DNA of 64,000 nt from Nigrospora sphaerica. Lineage: Eukaryota > Ascomycota > Sordariomycetes > Amphisphaeriales > Apiosporaceae. The stretch spans positions 744,001 to 808,000 of the forward strand of contig JAGVVL010000025.1 of NCBI GenBank assembly GCA_018287875.1, given 5' to 3'. The first letter of the stretch is position 1; the number at the start of each line of letters is the position of its first letter. The position numbers were made by a program, and so were the translations under genes. This document shows positions 47,287-57,697 of this stretch, piece after piece. The notes under the pieces were generated by a model. It was not told the DNA's origin. It saw nothing but the letters and a program-made list of their open reading frames with translations, and made no database searches.

Positions 47287-48191
47287 TACCTACACACACA
47301 CGCGCGCGCGCACGCCCACCCACACCCACCCACACCCCCCGGCCCGCCAGTGCCCACCCCAAATCTCTCCCTCTCTCTTCTCTGCTACCCGACCATTTCT
47401 GGCCCGTCCAGTCGCGGTGGAAATCATTAAACAGCCCCGGGCCCTCCTCCTCCATCTCGACCGACCCTTCTTCTGGCTCTGCCTTCTTCTGCAAGATCTT
47501 CCCTTTGAGACCTCGCTCTCTCTTTTCCCTTTTCTCTTACCCCCCCTTCCCCCCGTCTCTCGTGTCGCTGGTCCCTAATTCCCCAAACGGAGCCGCACAC
47601 TGTCCCGTCGAGCCCTCCTGTCGGCCACAGCTACGAGACGTTCGGATTCCCTTCTTGCTCCATCAACACCGGCGCCCCTCCCGACACTGCTCGGCATCCC
47701 CACAGACGACGAACCGTCTTGTTGTTGACGACACCGTCTGCGCCAGGCACTTGTTAGACCCAGTAGGACCGCCTCTTGTCCCTGGTGCGCATCGCCCGCT
47801 CGAGGACAGCATCAGACCAATTGGGACCCCTATTTCACCCCTCCACACGACGATTCGACCTTGAAGGTTCACACTGACTGCGCCTTACCATTCGCTTGAG
47901 GCAAATCGGTGCACCAGTCAGCATTCCCGTGCAAATATTCCCGTTGGGCTGGACTCGACCATTACACCACCGCATCCCAGGAAAAAAGATTCCTATAGTA
48001 GCAGTCAACTGCCTCCTCGAACAGGCCGCGCCTCCGGAGCTTTTCTCACTGCAGTCTCCGCGCCAGAAGCCACGCGCCGTGACTCTGGACACCCTATACA
48101 ACCTTTTTAATCGCCCTTCTTGAACCATCAACTCGCTCTTTTAGCCTGCTCCGACGTTCTCCCGCTTCATCGCGTTTGCGTTGCTAGGGAC
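47287..48191 (+). promoter_or_regulatory. ATG-free, pyrimidine-rich presumptive STE12 5' leader
   Basis: No ATG occurs on the plus strand from 47287 to the STE12 start at 48192 (905 bases), while the complementary triplet CAT occurs 13 times. The first half is strongly CT-rich (CTCTCCCTCTCTCTTCTCTG near 47367). This is what a long 5' UTR under selection against upstream starts looks like. The transcription start and any leader intron are not determined. Confidence 0.6.
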
Positions 48192-50618
48192 ATGTACACC
48201 CAACACGCAGCAATGGCGGCAGCACCCCAGAAACCAGAGACATTCATGCTGAGCTCCGAGGCTCAGCAGGCATTACCGCATGATGCTCAGGTGGCGTTGC
48301 AGCAAGTGGACAACCGTGAGTAGCGCCCGTTGCGCATCGCCCGGCTCCCACCGGTTTGACTTACACGCAGTCGACAGTGAAATACTTCCTCATCTCGGCC
48401 CCCGTCGACTGGCAGCCCGACCAGTACATTCGCAGGTTTCTGCTCCCCACGGGCGAGTACGTGTCGTGCGTGCTATGGAACAACCTTTTCCACATTTCGG
48501 GTACCGACATTGTGCGATGCCTGTCCTTCCGTTTCCAGGCCTTCGGCCGCCCCGTCAAGAACTCCAAAAAATTTGAGGAGGGCATCTTCTCGGATCTGCG
48601 CAACCTCAAGTCGGGCACCGATGCCTCGCTCGAGGAGCCCAAGAGCCCCTTCCTTGACTTCCTGTACAAGAACAACTGCATCCGCACGCAGAAGAAGCAA
48701 AAGGTTTTCTACTGGTATAGCGTACCGCACGACCGCCTCTTCCTCGATGCTTTGGAGCGAGACCTGAAGAGGGAGAAGATGGGCCAGGAGGCGACCACGA
48801 TGGCCGTCAGCGAGCCCGCCCTCTCCTTCCAGTACGACTCGTCGCAGTCGCTGTACGAGCAGCTCACCAAGGCCCAGCAAGCCAACTCGTCCTCCTTCAA
48901 CGCCCAACAGGTTGCTTTCCCCCAGTCGCAGGCTCCGTCACCCGTGATGCGCGCCATGGACTCGATGCCGCCGCCGCAGATGATCCCCCAGACCATGGCC
49001 CCCATGCCGGACGGCATGGACGCCATGGTGCAGTACCAGGCCATGGGCATGCCCCCGGCGATGCCTTCTCAGGTGCAGCAGGTCATGAAGAGGGAGCCCG
49101 ACTACGCGCGCATGCAGTACACGCAGAACGGCGTCCCCATGCAGGCACACCACCAGCGCCACGCCTCGATGCCCGCCTACGGCCTTGAGTACTCGCCTGC
49201 GCCCTCGTTTGTTTCTTCGCACTACGAGGACTACAGCAACCGGGGTATTTCATTTGAGCCCATTACCCCTCCCCAGCAGGCCATGGGCATGGGCGCCGAG
49301 CCGGCCTACATTGCCAACGAGGAGACGGGCCTGTACACGGCCATTCCCGACCACATGGCCGGCGTCAACGGCCTGAACGGCATGATGCAGCTGCCCCCGT
49401 CCAACCTGGCGGGCCCCCAATTCTCGCGTGCCTACGGCGCCAACAACGTCTACTCGGTCATCGAGGGCTCGCCGACCTACAAGCAGCGGAGACGGCGCTC
49501 GTCGATCCCTCCGTCCATGTCGGCCATCGCGGCCGCCACGGCGCAGGCGCAAGCCGCGGCTCACCGCCCGTCTGATCTGAGAAGGTCGGTGTCGGTGTCG
49601 GTTGGACCTGTGCCCGAGGGCGACGAGAGCGAGACGTCGCCCCCCGGCCTCTCGTACAGCAACTCGGGCGTCTCGGTCGGCCACCACGAGCACAAGGCCA
49701 TGATGGACATGTCGCGCCACGGCACGCCGCTGTCGACGGTCGAGGGCAGCCCGGCCATGAACCACATGGCGCTCCAGCAGCAAGACTACGTCCACATGGG
49801 CCACGACGACATGAACGGTGAGAGGGTCATGCACGGTGGCGCGGGCGTCGTCCGTCGGGCGCGCTCGGCCACAGTCATGGAGCTCGGTCCCTACCCCACC
49901 AAGTCGCACTCCTGTCCGATTCCCACCTGCGGACGCCTCTTCAAGCGCTTAGAGCACCTGAAGCGGTAAGACCAACTTTTTCTTTACTTGTTGCCATGTG
50001 TGTTGCGCCGCGCATGTATCTGACCAAACTATCTAGACACGTGAGGACACATACCCAAGAAAGACCCTACATCTGCCCTTATTGTAGCAAGGCCTTCTCC
50101 CGATCAGATAACCTAGCACAGTATGCCCTACACCTTTCTTTGCCAAGTCCTTTCCTTTGTACGCTTGCCTCCTGTGTTGAGTTACGATGTATTGTGCGAG
50201 AACGACAAGCGGAACAAAAGCCCGAGCGTCAATCCAAGCCACACCACACAAGACACAACATCAGAATTCTCAACCACGGGGAGCGCAATGCCAGGCGGCA
50301 CGAGAAAACGAGAACTGACGAGTCCTTCTTTGCAGGCACAAGCGCACCCATGACCGCGATGGCGGCGAAGGCGGCTTCAACCTCTCGGGCGAGGACGAGG
50401 CCGACTACTCGGGCGAGGACCAGCTGGGCTCGCTCGAGGAGGCGTCGCCCAACTCGGAGGGCGGCTACATCCCGACGTCGCTCAGCTCCGTCGCCCACGA
50501 GCCGCCCACCAGCATGGCGTCGGCTGGCAGCATGTCGCATGCGCCCGCCTTCAACAGCCTGCAGACTCTCAGCATGCCCATGACGATGAGCGCGCCACCG
50601 ACTGGGGCCATGATGTAA
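48192..50618 (+). CDS. STE12: STE12-like transcription factor with two C2H2 zinc fingers
   Basis: Nuclear target of the Fus3/Kss1-type (Pmk1/Fmk1) MAP kinase cascade, controlling mating and invasive growth in filamentous fungi. Exons 48192-48315, 48378-49965, 50037-50120 and 50336-50618 encode 692 aa. The STE homeodomain-like DNA-binding region (about 40-165) includes [46 protein letters not shown] and [18 protein letters not shown]. Two C2H2 fingers near the C terminus read [19 protein letters not shown] and [21 protein letters not shown]. The first acceptor at 48378 (not the earlier CAG at 48370) is needed to give VDN-LKYFL. The 84-nt third exon encodes the junction of both fingers and is frame-neutral. 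Long Gln/Met/Pro-rich middle, 692 aa: normal for filamentous ascomycetes. Confidence 0.96.
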
Positions 50619-51874
50619 AAACCATGCTCCCGCCGCGAGCATCATGAGAGTTACGCCATTTCTTTTCAAGGGTTACGACGAGTTTTAACGAGGGGGGTAG
50701 GCATGGGTGAGGTTTAGCGATTTGTTTTCTTCCAGACGGCATCTTTGAGCGAGACTCGGCCGGAGTTTTCGTGTTCATGCTTTCGGGGCCCCCGGCCGTG
50801 GGCTATAGCGACTACTGTCGTCGCACTCCTGACACCAACCTTTTTCTTTTCTTTTCTTTTCGTCTTGGTTCGAAAGTACTTCACTTTTTAAGTACGTTGT
50901 TAGGACGAGGCTTCATTTCATACACGAGGGATACCACACAGAACTTGGGGGACCAAGTTTGGTCACTTTGATAGAAAGCGGCGGTCTGCCGGAAAGATGC
51001 CCATTTTGCGTCTGCTTTGTCTCACCACCGGGCAACACGGGAGGAAGGGGAAGGTTTCGGGCTCCAGGCTTGGAGCACCGGGCATGGCGGCGGAGAAATG
51101 CGGATGGGACACTCGTGCTTTGTGTATATATATACCTTTTGCTTTTCTCTCCTGCCGGCATTCCCCGCGCGTCCGTCACCCTTTCTCCTTGCGAGAAGGG
51201 GTGTTGCGCGGGGCGCGCGGGTGGCAACCAAATACGGGGTGGCGGATTGAGGATATTTTCTGATGCGGCAAGAGACCGAAGACTAACAAAATATAAGATG
51301 GATCAAACTGTAGATCGCAGTCTCGGTTCCAACACGCCTCTTTGTGTACTTTGGTGCTTTAACGGACCGGACGGATGGTCCATTTGCTCGTTTGTAGTGT
51401 CGACATGATATTTAAACAAGGTGGCAGAGTTCCCGAAACGATGTTCGCCTACGAGTCTAGCGGAGCACATTTGTGCTCGGGTATATCCAGTTCGCCTGTA
51501 TCAACGCTGATGCCGAAATGGAAGCCGGCCCACGGGGGCGCTCGCGCCGCCGTTGCCATCCTTTCTTCCGCCCCTCCACTTCCGTGTGCAGAAGCAAACC
51601 GGGCTTCGCATTGTTTCCCTTGGTTCTTGTCCACGCGGTAAGGTTATTAAGGTTGAGGGTAGGAAGGCGGGCCAGCCTTGCGTCAGGCCGTCGTGTCTCT
51701 TGCGACGGCGGCTCTTTCGGTAAGGAATCGAAGCCCGCGCCTTGCTTGGGGGGGCGGGGCGGTGGGAGAGGGAAGCGAATGCGCTTTCCTCTCCTGTTTT
51801 TTCGTCTTCATTTTTTTCCTTACTCACGCGTCCGGCTCTGTTTTGTTCCTTCTCCCTTCCGCTCCTCTTTCTTT
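50619..51874. other. Convergent intergenic, STE12 and FAF1 3' regions
   Basis: 1.25 kb between two convergent stops. No gene seen. CTTTTCTTTTCTTTTCG at about 50848-50864 and scattered AT-rich stretches could serve 3'-end formation. Confidence 0.55.
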
Positions 51875-52918
51875 TTACCTCCGACGTCTCTTGCCCCCGC
51901 CGGCGCCGCCCCGGCGCCCGCCGCCGTCGCTACCTTGGATGCTCTGGACATCCTTCTTGCTGAGCTGCAGCATGCCGTTGCGCAGCTTGCCGACGGCAGG
52001 GGCATCGACGGCGGCCTCGCGGCGGCGGCTCCCGCCGGCGCCGTCGCCGGCCTTGTTCTTCTTCTTGGGGTTCTTGAGGCCGGTCCAGCCCTCGTGGACG
52101 CCGGCGGTAGGGCGTTCGAGCACGATGCCGTTCTCGCGGGCCTCGCGGCGACGCTTGGCGTCGCGGGCCTCGGCGGTGGCGATGATTCCCTTGCGATGCG
52201 CCATGGGCATCTTGGCCTGCTTGTAGATGCTGCCCTTGGACCCAAGCGCCGCGAGCCGCAGGTCCGTCGCCAGGTGCCGCGTGCGCCCCGCGTGCTCCGT
52301 CATCCCGCCGCCGCCGCCGCCCAGCGGCCCCGCCGTGAAGAGGTGCGACTCGCTGAGCAGCCGCTGGAGCGCCAGGTCGTTGCGCAGCAGCGCTGCCGAC
52401 GTCTCGTCCTCGCCCTCGGCGCCGCCCTTGCTCTTTTTGGACGACGACGCCGCCGCCGACGCCGCCGACGACAGCGCGCTCGCCGTCGGCACCCGCGACG
52501 ATAGGTACGCCTTGGTCTCGCGCTTGAGCGCCGGGTCGGCGCGCGCGCTCGCCGGGTTCGGCACCGATACGTGCTCCACGACTTCGATTTGCGGCACCGC
52601 GGGCATCTTGGCGTCGCTATCGGAAAGACCGCCCCATTCGCCACCATCCTCTGAGCCTTGCCCCTCCTCGCCGTCGTCCTCCTCGTCTTCGTCGTCCTCG
52701 TCGTCCTCTTCGGCGTTGGATTCCTCGGACCGGTCGTCGTCAAGGTCGTCGACGTCTTTCCGGTCGACCGTGGCCGCACTGCGGGAGCTTACGATGTCGA
52801 GAGGCTGGAACTGCGCTTCAAAGTGTCGTCTCAGCATCTCCTGGGCCTCCTCGGGCGAGATGGCCGGGGTTTCCGCCGGCGCGGTGCGCGCTTTGCGCTT
52901 TCCCAGGACGGTCGCCAT
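51875..52918 (-). CDS. FAF1-like 40S ribosome assembly factor
   Basis: Single exon, 347 aa. The start MATVLGKRKARTAP is followed by EEAQEMLRRHFEAQFQPLDI, an acidic tract (about 60-95, DDEDDEDEEDDGEEG) and a conserved basic C-terminal half: AKMPMAHRKGIIATAEARDAKRRREARENGIVLER, with a KNPKKKNKAG patch and a terminal GGGKRRRR. This layout matches the fungal Faf1 family, whose yeast member is a nucleolar pre-40S factor required for early 18S pre-rRNA cleavage. An Ala/Ser-rich insert (SALSSAASAAASSSKKSK) and a six-glycine run sit in the middle. It is transcribed divergently from HIS6 over 514 bp. The family call rests on architecture and motifs, without an alignment. Confidence 0.82.
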   Translation of the reverse strand: MATVLGKRKARTAPAETPAISPEEAQEMLRRHFEAQFQPLDIVSSRSAATVDRKDVDDLDDDRSEESNAEEDDEDDEDEEDDGEEGQGSEDGGEWGGLSDSDAKMPAVPQIEVVEHVSVPNPASARADPALKRETKAYLSSRVPTASALSSAASAAASSSKKSKGGAEGEDETSAALLRNDLALQRLLSESHLFTAGPLGGGGGGMTEHAGRTRHLATDLRLAALGSKGSIYKQAKMPMAHRKGIIATAEARDAKRRREARENGIVLERPTAGVHEGWTGLKNPKKKNKAGDGAGGSRRREAAVDAPAVGKLRNGMLQLSKKDVQSIQGSDGGGRRGGAGGGKRRRR

Positions 52919-53432
52919 GGTTGTAACCTCTCTTTTTGGGGAGTTTTCCTTGGCCTGGCACGTTCCGGTTTGGCGGGCTTATGAGAAACCCGGCAGCACG
53001 TTGGGAGGGGTGTGTTAAGATCGGACACTGACAAGGGAAGAGGAGGAGGATTCGTTGATATGAATGAATATGAAATGGGTAGATGTGATGCAGGGACGGG
53101 AGCTGGAATTAAAATTTAAGTGGAGTCTCGTTCAGCCTCGGTCATCTGGTATCTCACTATATGGGCCAATCATAACATTGAATCGAGCCAAAAAGACCCA
53201 TAATTCAGTCAAGGGTGAAGCCCATCCTGCAACAGCCTTGCGAAAGTTCCCAACGCTCAGTGAGAGATGGGCATCTGCATGAGTGGTAATGTTCATGGAC
53301 CAACAACCCCACCATCCGCCATTCATTCCTTCTCTCCCCGTCTTCAATCCTTCAGTCCCCTTTCGATAGAATCTCGTGTCTCCAGGCCCGGCTCTCCTGT
53401 TCGGAATCCCTCCGGCAGGCCCGTTTCCCACC
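52919..53432. other. Divergent FAF1/HIS6 promoter
   Basis: 514 bp between two start codons. A CCAAT box lies at 53166-53170. I looked for the general amino-acid control site TGACTCA expected at a histidine gene and did not find a perfect copy on either strand. Confidence 0.6.
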
Positions 53433-54703
53433 ATGACCAAATTCCGGCCGTGCATCGACCTGCACGCGGGGCAGGTGAAGCAGATCGTGGGCGGGACGCT
53501 GGACCAGGGCGACGAGGCGGCCCTCCGGACGAACCACGTGTCGCTGCACCCGGCCGGTCACTTCGCGCGCCTGTACCGCGACAACGACCTGCGCGGCGGC
53601 CACGTCATCATGCTGGGCCCCCGGAACGACGACGCCGCCGCCGAGGCCCTGGCCGCCTGGCCGCACGCCCTCCAGGTCGGCGGCGGCATCACGAACCACA
53701 ACGCCCCGGCGTGGATCGAGAAGGGCGCCGAGAAGGTGGGTGGACTGCGGCCCTGGAGGTTGTTGTTGTTGTTGCTATTGCTGTTGCTGTTGCCGTTGCT
53801 GTTGCTATTGCTGTTGCTGTTGCCGTTGCTGTTGCTATTGCTGTTGCCGTTGCCGTTGTCGTTGTGGCGGCTTGGCCTGTCCTGCTGCTTGACCTGGGTT
53901 TCGCGGTTGCCAGAGGGAGATGAAAGAGGGGCGGCACCGGAAGAGCCCCTGCTTTTGTTGTTGCTACTAGACCACGATGCAATCAAGCGATTTGTTCACC
54001 CCAAGCTCGCCACGCGTGCCCCCTTCCCAGATATCATAGACACCCCCCCCTCTCTTTTCCGCCTGTGCACTTAGGCTGACCTTGGCCCCTGTTCCCGGTA
54101 GTAGGTCATCATCACCTCATTCCTCTTCCCCGAGGGCAAATTCAGCCAGGCGCGCCTGGACGCCGTGTTGCAGTCACTTGGTGGTGACAAGAGCAAGCTG
54201 GTCATTGACCTCAGCTGCCGGCGGCGCGGCGACGAGTCTTGGTTTGTCGCCATGAACAAGTGGCAGACTATTACCGACATGGAGATCAACCAAGGTGCGT
54301 GGTGCGGGCGTTTCCCTATCCGGCTGAAACACCAAACACCAAACACCCCCTTCTCCCTCCCCTTTTTGATGACCCGGAGAGACCCTAATCCTCTTTCTCT
54401 GCCCCCGATGTAGAAAGCATCAGACAGCTTGAGCCGTACTGTTCCGAGTTCCTGATCCACGCGGCCGACAACGAGGGGCTGCAGAAGGGCGTCGATGAGG
54501 CGCTGGTGGCGCGCCTGGCCGAGTGGTGTACCATCCCCGTCACCTACGCCGGCGGCGGCCGCCATCTTGAGGATCTGGAGCTCGTCAAGCGCCTCAGTGG
54601 CGGTAAGGTTGACCTGACCATTGGCAGCGCTCTTGACTGCTTCGGCGGGAGCGGCGTCAAGTTTGACGATTGCGTCGCGTGGAACAAGCAGCAAGAATCA
54701 TGA
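53433..54703 (+). CDS. HIS6: Phosphoribosylformimino-AICAR ribotide isomerase (histidine biosynthesis)
   Basis: Fourth step of histidine synthesis: Amadori isomerisation of ProFAR to PRFAR by a (beta/alpha)8 barrel. Exons 53433-53735, 54105-54294 and 54414-54703 encode 260 aa, matching yeast His6 (261 aa). Seen: [18 protein letters not shown] with the first catalytic Asp, [15 protein letters not shown] with the second catalytic Asp, [16 protein letters not shown], and [10 protein letters not shown]. Intron 1 is 369 bp, unusually long, and filled with GTT/GCT trinucleotide repeats. Intron 2 is 119 bp. Both junctions restore the barrel strands ([13 protein letters not shown] and [11 protein letters not shown]). 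Yeast and eukaryotic His6 are monofunctional, as here. Confidence 0.96.
53759..53865 (+). repeat. GTT/GCT trinucleotide array inside HIS6 intron 1
   Basis: About 107 bp of GTTGCT(A)TTGCTGTTGCC units with a higher-order period near 30 bp (units differ at GCT/GCC and GTT/ATT). Read in the exon 1 frame it encodes an almost unbroken Leu/Pro tract, and the frame stays open to 54074. Confidence 0.85.
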
Positions 54704-54861
54704 GGAACTTGGCATGGGATGGGGTGTGGGCCACTAGCTGGATGCTAGGAAAACCACCTAGCCATACCGACGAGAAGAACTGGCATAGATAATCCTTGAG
54801 TCCTTCTTGGTCTACCATGTGCTGTCATATACTGTTAGATACCAGCACCATACCCTAATCC

Positions 54862-55002
54862 CTACAAGGTTAAACGGCTTAATGACGGATGCTCCACAAC
54901 AACCAGACCGATGAAGGCCTGCAAGATGGCGCTGACGACGAGTATCACGGTCGTGGCGAGGCCGAGAAACCACGTTACGAACGGAATGTATAAGAGGCGC
55001 AT
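54862..55002 (-). CDS. Possible 46-aa hydrophobic small protein
   Basis: A minus-strand ORF starts MRLLYIPFVTWFLGL and continues with an unbroken hydrophobic stretch (ATTVILVVSAILQAFIGLVVV) before EHPSLSRLTL and a stop. The hydrophobic run is long enough for one, perhaps two, membrane passes. Third codon positions are mostly G or C, as in the real genes nearby. An in-frame TGA lies directly before the ATG, so no upstream exon can read through. The start context is poor (T at -3). I do not recognise the sequence; it may be a real small membrane protein or chance. Confidence 0.35.
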   Translation of the reverse strand: MRLLYIPFVTWFLGLATTVILVVSAILQAFIGLVVVEHPSLSRLTL

Positions 55003-55202
55003 TCATCTCCACCTGAACATAGATTCAGTCTTGAGATGGGCCGGGCGGCGAAGGCGCATGCTATCTCGTAAACCAGGTTAGGAAGGTCGACCGAGGGGGG
55101 CTGCTGTCGCTTTCAAACCCGACGGGCCGTTTAAATGGCTGCCTGGCCTCCATATCGGAGAAGGTCGCATCGCGCCCGGCAGGGAGGGTGGTACTCGACA
55201 AG

Positions 55203-55209
55203 TATAAAA
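55203..55209 (+). promoter_or_regulatory. TATA box of the GNAT gene
   Basis: TATAAAA, 114 bp upstream of the ATG at 55323; the spacing fits a leader of some 60-85 bases. Confidence 0.55.
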
Positions 55210-55243
55210 CGTGGCGAGTTAGACGCAGCTACGGGGGGAAACC

Positions 55244-55281
55244 CACGTCTCATACAAGTAAACTCACGTCTCATACAAGTA
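55244..55281 (+). repeat. 17-bp perfect direct repeat in the GNAT leader
   Basis: CACGTCTCATACAAGTA occurs at 55244-55260 and 55265-55281, separated by four bases, between the TATA box and the start codon. Confidence 0.9.
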
Positions 55282-55322
55282 CCCGACCTTCTAGTATCCC
55301 GCCGCGCATTCTCCAGGCCTCC

Positions 55323-56095
55323 ATGGCGACATACACGCTCCGGGGCTGCACGACGGCCGACGGGGCGGGCATAGCGCGCAACAATATGTCGGCCTTCTGG
55401 GAGGACCCTACCTGGATTCTCCTCTGGGGGTCGAAGACGCGCGACCATGTGATTGCGCAGTGCAGCAAGCGCGTGCCCTGGAACCTGCTTACCGACCGGC
55501 GGCACAAGCGCCACGAGGTGGCCGTGGACGCCGCCACGGGGGCCGTGGTGGGCTATGCGCGCTGGCTGCTGCCCGAGCGCCTGGCCGACGCGTGGCCCGA
55601 GGCGCGGACGCCCGCTGTCGGCGCCGATGAGGAAAAGGCCTTCGCCGCGACCTTTGCGGCCGCCGACTGGAACTACATCGACCTCGAGGGCATCGACGAC
55701 CACTGCCACGTCGCCCGCGCCAAGTACCTCGCGCAGAGAGAGTATATGGGTGCGTGAAAGCCTTGGCCGTATATGCGTGTGTGAGTGTGCGTCGTATGTG
55801 TGTCGCGTTTCTGACAAGACCTCCCCGCCGGTCCGCAGAACTCGAGTACCTCGCGGTCCATCCCGATAACAAGGGCCGCGGCATCGGGTCCATGCTGGTC
55901 GGTAGCGGCATCGCGCAGGCCGAGAAGCTGGGGGTGGACATCTACTTGATGGCGTACAAGGCCGCTCTCGGCATATACCAGCGCCTCGGCTTTGACATGC
56001 TGGAGTACAAGATCCAAGATGACTCGAAGTGGGGAGGCAAGGGCGAGTATGGAACCTATTTCCTGGAGAAGGTGATTGTCCCCAGGGATGCCTAG
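55323..56095 (+). CDS. GNAT-family N-acetyltransferase
   Basis: Two exons, 55323-55749 and 55839-56095, encode 227 aa. The intron (GTGCGT...GCAG) lies before the acetyl-CoA binding core: spliced sequence reads YMELEYLAVHPDNKGRGIGSMLVGSG, with the motif A signature N-K-G-R-G-I-G, followed by AYKAALGIYQRLGFDMLEYK (motif B). The N-terminal half (TLRGCTTADGAGIARNNMSAFWEDP and VVGYARWLLP) is typical of fungal GNAT proteins annotated as acting on small molecules. The substrate is unknown. A TATA box and a 17-bp repeat lie upstream. There is no secondary-metabolite context. Confidence 0.9.
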
Positions 56096-57697
56096 TCGGG
56101 TTTGCATGGTCTCGTGGCATGTACTCAAGTACTTATATCCAGATAACCTTAGCTGGGCGGTATGGAGGCGAGACGGGCATGTCGGATCGCAAACCGAAAA
56201 AGTGGAAGGATGGATGGCCGCGCATCCCCTCCTACCTAAGAGGTACGATGTACTATAATAGTTAGTAGGTGGACCCCGACTTCCCGAGCCACTAGAATGG
56301 GAACGTCGGATGTACAACTATCTGCCTCGGACCCTGCGTCATCCCGACCTGGCATCTTCCTGGTTATGTTGGTAGTACGGCGAGTATGGGATGCTAGGTA
56401 CGGATTACCACAAGGCAGCTCGAGATCGCAGGCAATCTCCATCCACAGCCACGTCGTGAGGTTGCAGGGGTTACCCTAAAAGAACGGTTCAGGTTCTGGT
56501 CGTCCAGCATTTTGATTGCCCGATGACGTCGGTTTGCGGCCGCTACCCCACCAAACGTCATCGTTTGGCAGCTGCGACGGATAACAAGCGACACGGCAGG
56601 GATTGGACAGGCTGGGGAGAACTCCAGGTAACTTGATGTCAAATATGTACGGAGTACTCGAGGCTGGTTTCTGCTGGCCATGGGTAGGCAAGGGGAGTGA
56701 ATACCAGGTCGGCTGAACCAGGCCGGCAGCAAGCCACCCGCTTGTCCGTGACGCTGACGATCGCGGTCGTAAGGAGGGGTCGATGGCCGTCTCATCCGAC
56801 CTGTCTGCCTAGGTAGCCAACTTATACAACTGATAGATACCTACCCCAGGTCCATATATACATAGTGCAGTTGGTGTGGCGGAACCGGCAACGGGTTGGT
56901 GTGCGCCCAGCGGGCTGCCCAGCCTGCCCAGCCTGCGGAGCAAGGACTGGGAAACTGGTCGTCGGGTCGCGTTGGCGAGTTGGCGAGCTTTCGACTGCCC
57001 GGAACGGCACTTTGCCTGGCGGCCATTGGCACGTCCCGTCGCTAGCCATTCATCAAGCTTATAGCCAAGCCCGCCCTACTGTACTTGATGGTCCCAGCCG
57101 ATCCACGACCACGGCGACTTCCCCCTTGGCGTCCACGATGCATGGATTCCTGCTCACGCGGGTGGGTGGGCACGGCATCACGACTGGGCAACAGCAAGTC
57201 GTCGGCTCCGGGTCTCCTGCCCTGCTGGGCGTAGTAGGCACGCTGAGGCCCGTCTCCAGGGCTGCCTGGCTATCTGTGCCTGTGCAACCACATGCCCACT
57301 CGGCCGTGGTAACGCAATCGTCTGGCTCCCTCGTTCGTTCTGAGGTCACTCGTGTAGAGAAGACGTCACCTCCCACTCCAACACCACGCCAGCACAGCCA
57401 ATCCTTCTTCCCCGACACCAGAGGCTCCATATAAAACGACAACCAAGAACTGGCACACGTCCACTTCTCCCGGCTTATCTTAGTCCTTCATACCCGTCTT
57501 TATAAATCAACGTCCCTCTTCCGTCTCTGTCGTGCGGAATCTGATCTTCCACCCGCTCCCCATTTACCATTGTGATACCCCTCTGCGATACCCCCTCATT
57601 GTCCCCCGCTACCTTGCCGTCACGCAATCGCGGCTTCTTTAACCTTAAAGCAAACCCTTGTCTTTTCTCTACCTACGACGTAAGCACCGCAGGCAAC
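56096..57697. other. 1.6 kb intergenic, promoter of the repeat-containing protein gene
   Basis: No coding signal seen. The proximal promoter has TATAAAA at 57430-57436, TATAAAT at 57501-57507 and two CCCCT (STRE-type) pentamers at 57578-57582 and 57592-57596. No ATG occurs between 57440 and 57697. Confidence 0.55.

Larger units (their letters stand above)
54704..55322. other. Intergenic HIS6-GNAT, with TATA box and small ORF
   Basis: Holds the HIS6 3' UTR, the 46-codon minus-strand ORF at 54862-55002, and the GNAT promoter. A TATAAAA box lies at 55203-55209, 114 bp before the GNAT ATG, followed by a 17-bp direct repeat. Confidence 0.6.

Noticed and set aside
53759..53865. Translated polyleucine protein from the HIS6 intron
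   Set aside because: Clear GT donor at 53736 and AG acceptor at 54104 join conserved barrel strands, so the tract is intronic; kept only as an intron-retention observation.
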